Both the position numbers and the translations under genes were made by a program. From the NCBI RefSeq assembly GCF_003664125.1, contig NZ_RCCP01000001.1:186001-250000 (forward strand): 64,000 nucleotides of DNA, in the 5' to 3' direction. This document shows, in pieces, positions 58,698 through 64,000 of the stretch; position 1 is the first letter of the stretch; every line of letters begins with the position of its first letter. The notes below the pieces were generated by a model that made no database searches, was not told where the DNA came from, and was given only the letters and a program-made list of their open reading frames with translations. This DNA is from Planococcus citreus (GTDB lineage Bacteria; Bacillota; Bacilli; Bacillales_A; Planococcaceae).

Positions 58698-60166
58698 TAG
58701 AAATTACGCTCCCTCAATACGACGTGCGATTGCGTGAAGTCCAGTTTGTCCGCTGGCTCGAATAGCAGATTGGATTGACCGGTCGGCACATCGAAGAAAT
58801 CACCGCCGAAATCCTCTTCGACTTCGACCGGCTCTCCGTTGATCAATATCAGCCCCGTGTCGAAATCCATCTCGATGACATCATCTTGCCGGGCGATATA
58901 GGGCACGCCTTCTGGTTCCGGATTAATGCGCACAACTTTGGCATGCATGGCATACATGTCGGTCACCTCGGTAGTTCCTGATTGACCGAAATGGAGCTGT
59001 AGCTGGGAGAAATTGCGAGTGAACTTGTAATCTGCATCGATGTAAGTAACTGATGCACGAGCAGTATGCCGGCCGGTCACATTGTCGACTCGCGCCACAT
59101 ACCCGACCCATTTGTTTCCGATGCGCCCCATCCGAAGAACGCCTTCGAAGTCGCGCCATTCAATGCCTTTTTGACCGGCAGATGACAGGATGAATTCTCC
59201 CGACGCATCACCGAGACGAATTTCAACGCGGTTCCCGTAAGCTCCAGAGCCAATTCGCTTCATTGCCAATTTCCCCACGAATTGCCCTTGGTCATCAAGC
59301 AAATACCATTCCAGCCTACCTCTCGCTTTAATGGATGGATTCTTGAAGATAATCTTCACTTCTAAAAGGAAATCAACTAGAGGTTCGGACAAGCTCATCT
59401 TTTCAGCCGGCCCGTGCCAGTCCTCGCCAGTACCGAAAGACACTGCTCGGAAAGAATAGCCATTGGCTTCAATCGAACCACCTTTCAATCCTCCATCAAC
59501 AAAAGCATCTGTCTCCGTCCATCCGACCTTGGAAGCCATCGGATCGTTCAAGATGATTGTTTCCGGATCCACTGCCATATCTGATTCGTCCAACTGGCGG
59601 CCGATTCGCTTGTACTCCTGGTCGTTGAAGACGTCCAGGTGCGTAATAGGCTCTTTTACCAAGACTTTCACATAGGGTGGCGTTTCTTCTGCGCCATTGT
59701 TGTAAAGAGTAGCCACACCATCTTTAATTGGATATGTCCCCGGTTCAGAAAATTTAAATGGCCGTGGACAAAGAAAGCTGATCGTCGCTTTGTAAAATCC
59801 TTCTTTCTTGTAGCTCGGCGTCACCCCGGCATAGAAGCCGTAATATGTACGGTCGAGCTCATCGCCAAACTTGATGGGCACTTCTTCTTTCGTGTTCAGT
59901 AGCTTGTTCAGCTGTTCGATTACCTTCTGCAGCTCTTCTTTGGATTCTGCAGCGATTAGGATTTCTTGATTGATTTTCCGTGGGGGATACTTGATCTCTT
60001 GTACATAACCGCCGTACTGACCGGGTACTTGCAAGATTTCGATTGACCGATCCAACAACTCGCGGCCATCGTCCATTCCCGGAATAACGTATTCAGACAA
60101 ATCAATTCCATTAAAAAAAATGGGGAACACAACTAAGTGCTCCCGCATTTCACGTGTGATCCACAT
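58697..60166 (-). CDS. Distal tail protein (Dit) with inserted carbohydrate-binding-like domain
   Basis: A 489-aa Sipho_tail family protein, longer than the usual 250-300 aa. Residues 1-150 form the Dit ring domain (EILQVPGQYGGYVQEIKYPP; ATISFLCPRPF); the C-terminal part holds the galectin-like half (VIEMDFDTGLILINGEPV). Between them, about residues 205-420, is an extra beta-rich domain (GRLEWYLLDDQGQFVG; FTRNFSQLQLHFGQSG). Such insertions define evolved Dit proteins that bind host saccharides. ATG 60166 overlaps the tape measure stop by one base. Confidence 0.82.
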   Translation of the reverse strand: MWITREMREHLVVFPIFFNGIDLSEYVIPGMDDGRELLDRSIEILQVPGQYGGYVQEIKYPPRKINQEILIAAESKEELQKVIEQLNKLLNTKEEVPIKFGDELDRTYYGFYAGVTPSYKKEGFYKATISFLCPRPFKFSEPGTYPIKDGVATLYNNGAEETPPYVKVLVKEPITHLDVFNDQEYKRIGRQLDESDMAVDPETIILNDPMASKVGWTETDAFVDGGLKGGSIEANGYSFRAVSFGTGEDWHGPAEKMSLSEPLVDFLLEVKIIFKNPSIKARGRLEWYLLDDQGQFVGKLAMKRIGSGAYGNRVEIRLGDASGEFILSSAGQKGIEWRDFEGVLRMGRIGNKWVGYVARVDNVTGRHTARASVTYIDADYKFTRNFSQLQLHFGQSGTTEVTDMYAMHAKVVRINPEPEGVPYIARQDDVIEMDFDTGLILINGEPVEVEEDFGGDFFDVPTGQSNLLFEPADKLDFTQSHVVLRERNF

Positions 60167-62922
60167 TAATTTGTCCCCCTTCTTCTGCTGGTCGCATTCC
60201 GTTGATATGAATTGCGATCCATTTCATCTTTCATGTCGTCCGCTGTAGCGCGCGCAAATTCGCGCCCGTTGATATTAAACACGGTATCGCCTTGGTAGAC
60301 TTCCACCGGTTCGATTTCCGCAGCGAAAGACTTACGCACAACTCCCATATCTGCTCGGTTGAGCGATGTGTCGAGCTGTGCAGAGGCGCGCATGTCAGCC
60401 ATCGCCAATTGAGGACTAAAAGCATTGCTCAATCCGCTGGATAGCTCAGTCACGGCTCGGAACGCCTGTCCACTGGTCTTATTAATCCCCTGAACAATAC
60501 CTGGTGCGAACCACTTAGCTACGTTCGCAAAGGCACGGGAAGGCGAGTGTGTATCGGTATCTTTCTTGAATCGACTGATCAAACTTGTTGCCAATCCACC
60601 GATAACGCCCAGCCCTTCAGAGATCTTAGACTTGATACCGGAAATTACGCCACCTACTAAATCAGCGCCCGCCGAGACCATATCGCCCACAAATTCAAGC
60701 ACTTTGCCAGGCATTTGGCCGACAAATTTCGCTACCTCTTGCACTGCTTCGCCCATCTTCTCTCGGATTTTCGAAACGATTTTGGCGAACATTTCGCCGA
60801 ACTTAGCAAGCAAAACGCCAAGCAACGTAGTCAGATAGCCCTTCACAGCATCCCAGATTCGCTGAATTGTAGATTTTGCCAACTCCATCTGATTTTGAAT
60901 GGCTGTGCGCATTCCGGAAAAGTCGCCCTTCACCAGTGCCTTCAAAAAAGCTAGGGTATTGGAGAAGGTGCCCTTTATAAATGACCAGACCGCAGAAATT
61001 ATCGACTGCGCCATTGTCATGTAAGAGGAAATGATCGAATACAGAGCCGGAAAGCGAGAGCTAATAAGGCTCATGAGAACCGTTACAGCACCGACTACAA
61101 AGTTAGAAATGGCTGACCAGGTTTTGGATGTCCACGCAGAAATTTTGTCCCAGTTCGCAATCACGAGAATCGCCAAACCGACGATAATTCCGGTGATCCA
61201 TCCGACTGGACCTAGCGCAATGAACCAAGCTGCGGCCATTCTTGCTGCGTGCAGTAACGCCTGAGCGCCCATGAGCGCCCATTTGGCTGTCCAGAGCACT
61301 GCTGTAACCGCCAACTTCGCAACGACTTTTGCCATCATCAGGATAAGGCCGCTGAATACAGAGTTGATCAGTATTGCTACTGGAGCAATAGCCACTAAAC
61401 CGGCAATTAAGACGAATGCACCGGCTGCAATCTTGCCTATCCACGGATGCGCCTGCAGCATGGAGTTAGACCACTGAAGGAAGGTATTCACCATTTCTAG
61501 CATCTTCGCTCCAATAGGCGCCAAAGCGATGCCCAAATTAACGATGAAAGTAATTAAGCTGCCGATGGTCGATACTACGACTGGACCGTTGGTTTTGACG
61601 TAATCCACAAAGTTCTGGAAACCTTGATTCTCGCTAAGTGTGGATGAGAAGTTCTTAAAGCGTTCCATCAAGTCTTGCAATCCTGTCATCATTGTTGCTG
61701 AAGATGGCGCGAACGCCGCAAAGGTATTGATGATACCTTGGATCGCATCACTGAAAATCGACCGGATTTTCGGCATGTTCTCGCTCACATAATTCACAAA
61801 CGATTGGAACTTCTCGCTTTCGCTTAATCCGTCCGCCCATTGCCGGAACGATTCGGACATTTTCAAGAAGCTGTTTTGTGTTTCTGTGGCTAGCGGACCA
61901 AACGCCTCCATCATATTGAATAGACCCATGACGAAGTTGCCAGCCGCTTGCGTGATGGTTTCGAGTGCCGGTCCTGCAAAGTCTCCCAAGAAGCTGAAGA
62001 AGTCTTTCACGTCTTGCGCTTCCAAACTGCGATTGAATGAATCCATCAAGTTGTTCACAGACGTCACGACATTCTCAATCATCGGACGCGCCAAATTAAA
62101 TACGCCAGTAAGACCCGTGAGCCCTCCGCTAAATGCCGTTAAGACGCCAGGCTCCATATCCTTCACTAACTTACGGAACGTCTCCTGGAAGTCACGCAGT
62201 GCGGAATGCGCCTCTAACTGTGGACCACTCATATCCTTGAAGATGCGATTCATTTCTGCAAGATGTTCATTCGCTTTTTCAATATCACCGGCTGCTTTTG
62301 CATCAGCTATTTTCATTTCTAAATCGGTGATTTCACTCGCTTTGTCGAATACACCTTTGAGCGCTGGTATTGCAACTGCTGCAAATCCCGCCGCGCCAAT
62401 TCCGGCTGCGCCGAATGAAGTCGCGAGTGCGAAGGTTGATCCGAGTATCGTGCCGAGCATCGGGCCGAGTTGACCGAGCAGGCCGACAGTCGATGCGATA
62501 ACCGGCACCATAGCAGGACTCAGTAGCATTAAACCTCCACGACCCATTGAACCTGTAATTTCATCAAAGTTTCGCTGGAAGTTGGCGATGCTGCCCATCA
62601 CGTTGCGGAAGTTATCAAATCTTGCACGAATTGGAATCACAATGCGCTTCTTGCCTAAGGCGAGCGCTTGAGCTTTAACTAGAGCTGCACCACGCATAAA
62701 ACCTTGAATCGCTGCAGTAATGGTGACTTCGGTGTCGCCTTTTTGAATCTCTTTTTTCTTCGCGTCAATCGCTGCGACTTTGGCGAGAAAGTTCCGGATA
62801 TTAGCCGAGATTTGCACATCAGCCCCACTGGCCGATTTACGAATTTGCGCATCCACTTGTTTGAGCTTTCGCTGAAAGTCGCGGATGTTTGCTCCTATAT
62901 CGGCTTGAAAACGTTCGCTCAT
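60166..62922 (-). CDS. Phage tape measure protein
   Basis: A 918-aa protein that sets tail length. The N-terminus contains short degenerate repeats (ANIRDFQRKLKQVDAQI, ANIRNFLAKVAAID), then a glycine/alanine-rich hydrophobic stretch (about 140-200), helical segments, and further hydrophobic helices around 490-600, the usual TMP layout. ATG 62922 follows AAAGGAG with 7-nt spacing; the frame runs 11 codons further without a site. It overlaps the chaperone stop (ATGA). Confidence 0.9.
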   Translation of the reverse strand: MSERFQADIGANIRDFQRKLKQVDAQIRKSASGADVQISANIRNFLAKVAAIDAKKKEIQKGDTEVTITAAIQGFMRGAALVKAQALALGKKRIVIPIRARFDNFRNVMGSIANFQRNFDEITGSMGRGGLMLLSPAMVPVIASTVGLLGQLGPMLGTILGSTFALATSFGAAGIGAAGFAAVAIPALKGVFDKASEITDLEMKIADAKAAGDIEKANEHLAEMNRIFKDMSGPQLEAHSALRDFQETFRKLVKDMEPGVLTAFSGGLTGLTGVFNLARPMIENVVTSVNNLMDSFNRSLEAQDVKDFFSFLGDFAGPALETITQAAGNFVMGLFNMMEAFGPLATETQNSFLKMSESFRQWADGLSESEKFQSFVNYVSENMPKIRSIFSDAIQGIINTFAAFAPSSATMMTGLQDLMERFKNFSSTLSENQGFQNFVDYVKTNGPVVVSTIGSLITFIVNLGIALAPIGAKMLEMVNTFLQWSNSMLQAHPWIGKIAAGAFVLIAGLVAIAPVAILINSVFSGLILMMAKVVAKLAVTAVLWTAKWALMGAQALLHAARMAAAWFIALGPVGWITGIIVGLAILVIANWDKISAWTSKTWSAISNFVVGAVTVLMSLISSRFPALYSIISSYMTMAQSIISAVWSFIKGTFSNTLAFLKALVKGDFSGMRTAIQNQMELAKSTIQRIWDAVKGYLTTLLGVLLAKFGEMFAKIVSKIREKMGEAVQEVAKFVGQMPGKVLEFVGDMVSAGADLVGGVISGIKSKISEGLGVIGGLATSLISRFKKDTDTHSPSRAFANVAKWFAPGIVQGINKTSGQAFRAVTELSSGLSNAFSPQLAMADMRASAQLDTSLNRADMGVVRKSFAAEIEPVEVYQGDTVFNINGREFARATADDMKDEMDRNSYQRNATSRRRGTN

Positions 62923-63268
62923 GTGACTTCTCCTTTCTCCTTCTGCCGTCCCCAATTTCTCATGGACTTTACGGCCTTGCGGTGTAATGTTGGATCAAAT
63001 GTTTTCTCTTTACCATTTTCATCCGAAAGCAATTGCTTCCGAACTTTGTCACCATCGTATAAATCCTTAAGACTGACTTTCTTTCGGCTATTCTGAGCTC
63101 TTGCTGTAAATAGAGCGTTGGCTGCATGCAATTCATACTTATCGACTTCACGCAACCTAGCACCCTTCACAAAGTTTTTGAATTCCCGAGGAGTCCAGGA
63201 AAAGATTAGATCGGCATCGTATACGCCAAGATATTGAGCCGCATCGATTAAGATTTGGTCGTAGTCTA
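62919..63268 (-). CDS. Tail assembly chaperone, T-domain frame (gpGT-type extension)
   Basis: This frame lies one base back (-1) relative to the upstream chaperone, is open across its end, and contains no ATG, GTG or TTG before GTG 63170. The conserved-looking part starts earlier, at IDYDQILIDAAQYLGVYDAD near 63260, so normal initiation cannot explain it. It is best read as the extension made by -1 frameshifting on the upstream gene, the gpG/gpGT arrangement that precedes tape measure genes. The C-terminal part is basic and helical. A stand-alone 83-aa protein from GTG 63170 is the alternative. Confidence 0.65.
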
Positions 63269-63718
63269 TGCCTCGATTTCTTTCTTCGCTTCTTGCATGA
63301 AGAGATACGACTTCTTGTTCATCTCTCGCTCCTCGTCGTTCTTGCCAAAGTCTTTCATGAGCTCGATATTTTTCCAGTATTTCTGAACTTTTTTCTTGAA
63401 AAAAGACGATTCATCAATCGCCTCGTATGCTTCTTTGAAGGCAGCCTCTGTATCGCCGTCTTCTTCGAATCGTTCTTCGAGCGCTACTTCGATTTCAGCA
63501 ACTTTCGGCTTGTTTTTAGGATCATAGTCCAGTGCGCAATCCCAGAAAGCTACAAGTGCGTCATTGTCGAACTGCATCAAGCCGTTGAAGACTGTGTCGA
63601 AGCCGTTATCTGGATCAGCGTCATCTTTCTTTTTCGAATACTTTTTGTCAGCCAATTTGCTGAATCTAAAATTGCATTTACCTTCAAAGTCCGTTCCGTT
63701 CACTGTAAGAATTGCCAT
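63266..63718 (-). CDS. Tail assembly chaperone (gpG-type)
   Basis: A 150-aa acidic protein directly ahead of the tape measure gene, with MAILTVNGTDFEGKCNFRF at its start and DDADPDNGFDTVFNGLMQF in the middle, typical of Phage_TAC proteins that coat the tape measure during tail assembly. ATG 63718 has AGGAGG 10 nt upstream. A slippery heptamer in phase occurs at codons 106-107. Confidence 0.75.
   Translation of the reverse strand: MAILTVNGTDFEGKCNFRFSKLADKKYSKKKDDADPDNGFDTVFNGLMQFDNDALVAFWDCALDYDPKNKPKVAEIEVALEERFEEDGDTEAAFKEAYEAIDESSFFKKKVQKYWKNIELMKDFGKNDEEREMNKKSYLFMQEAKKEIEA
63398..63404 (-). promoter_or_regulatory. Candidate -1 frameshift slippery heptamer
   Basis: T TTT TTC in the correct X XXY YYZ phase with the chaperone frame (Phe106-Phe107). 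The -1 frame is open from here to 62919, which would give a fusion of about 266 aa. No canonical heptamer is present in the last dozen codons of the chaperone, where many phages place it. Confidence 0.45.
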
Positions 63719-63758
63719 ATTTCCTATTCCTCCTATGAAATTCAAAATTTGTGTATAG

Positions 63759-63786
63759 AAAAAGAGGCAGGTTATCCCTGCCTCTT
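63759..63786 (-). terminator. Terminator after the major tail protein gene
   Basis: A perfect 10-bp stem AAGAGGCAGG/CCTGCCTCTT (63762-63786) with a 5-nt loop, followed by TTTT on the minus strand. It probably makes the major tail protein far more abundant than the chaperone and tape measure downstream. Confidence 0.88.
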
Positions 63787-63788
63787 GG

Positions 63789-64000
63789 TTATGTTGCTGG
63801 TGTTACTGGTGTTACTGGTGCTTCTTCGCCTGTAAATTCTCCCGTTGTTTGGCCAGGAGTTTCGAATCCGTATTGTGCGAACTCGATTACCTCTGGCGGG
63901 AGTGCTGGCAATGTGCCGCGCTGAGACTTCCCGAATACTTGAAGTGTGCCAGAGAGCTCAACAAATCCTTCTCCTGCAGCTTCTTCAATACTCTCAACCA
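63789..64000 (-). CDS. Major tail protein, C-terminal fragment (runs off the window)
   Basis: Sixty-nine residues are visible from the right edge to TAA 63789. They read as a tail tube subunit end: VELSGTLQVFGKSQRGTLPA, then EFAQYGFETPGQTTGEF and a Val-Thr-Pro repeat tail (PVTPVTPAT). Position just before the chaperone frames and a strong terminator supports the call. The rest lies outside the window. Confidence 0.65.
   Translation of the reverse strand, partial: VESIEEAAGEGFVELSGTLQVFGKSQRGTLPALPPEVIEFAQYGFETPGQTTGEFTGEEAPVTPVTPAT

Overview
The window looks like a chromosome segment from a non-sporulating, moderate-GC member of the Bacillales, most likely Planococcaceae (Planococcus/Planomicrobium-like). 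The gene order is the conserved rpsB-to-spoIIIE core known from Bacillus subtilis, and starts follow Firmicutes rules (strong AGGAGG sites, TTG and GTG starts). The sporulation genes spoVFA/spoVFB that normally sit beside asd are absent. The family-level assignment is inference; the Bacillales assignment is firm. Nearly everything is on the minus strand, so each block reads from high to low coordinates.

Positions 1-8.3 kb: two M16-family peptidase-like genes (ymfH, cut by the window edge, and ymfF), and a BMP-type nucleoside ABC importer (nupN-O-P-Q) apparently co-transcribed with a GntR/UTRA regulator (ymfC). Positions 8.4-20.2 kb: DNA translocase (ftsK/spoIIIE), RNase J2 (rnjB), asd, mlpA, pnp, rpsO, ribF, truB, rbfA. 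Positions 20.2-25.1 kb: the nusA-infB operon (rimP, nusA, ylxR, ylxQ, infB, ylxP, rbfA). Positions 25.2-39.7 kb: polC, proS, rseP, dxr, cdsA, uppS, frr, pyrH, tsf, rpsB, codY. Positions 39.8-47.1 kb: hslU, hslV, xerC, trmFO, topA, dprA. Together these serve translation, RNA decay, replication, envelope precursor synthesis, proteolysis and nutrient-responsive regulation.

From about 48 kb to the right edge lies the late half of a siphovirus-type prophage on the minus strand. In transcription order it encodes the C-terminus of the major tail protein, two overlapping tail assembly chaperone frames, the tape measure protein, an enlarged distal tail protein (Dit), a 1103-residue tail-tip protein with collagen-like repeats and a C-terminal S74 self-cleaving chaperone, a 51-residue coiled-coil peptide, a BppU-type baseplate protein, two small XkdW/CD1375-type proteins, a two-gene AT-rich accessory cassette, holin, and an amidase endolysin. 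Beyond the endolysin terminator is a second accessory block: a 131-aa protein with a coiled-coil membrane protein, a YozE-like protein, and a YolD-like protein under a near-perfect SOS (LexA) box. No integrase, capsid, terminase or lysogeny genes are visible; they would lie beyond the right edge.

The most notable points are: (1) an in-frame internal start with a perfect ribosome binding site inside the endolysin, predicted to make a free cell-wall-binding domain; (2) the same kind of nested start in the coiled-coil membrane protein of the post-lysis block; (3) two AT-rich, terminator-bracketed accessory cassettes of unknown function flanking the lysis genes, the best candidates for an undescribed phage-borne system; (4) an orphan SOS-controlled yolD; (5) a likely programmed -1 frameshift in the tail chaperones with a canonical T TTT TTC heptamer. 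I saw no CRISPR array, tRNA, rRNA or insertion sequence.
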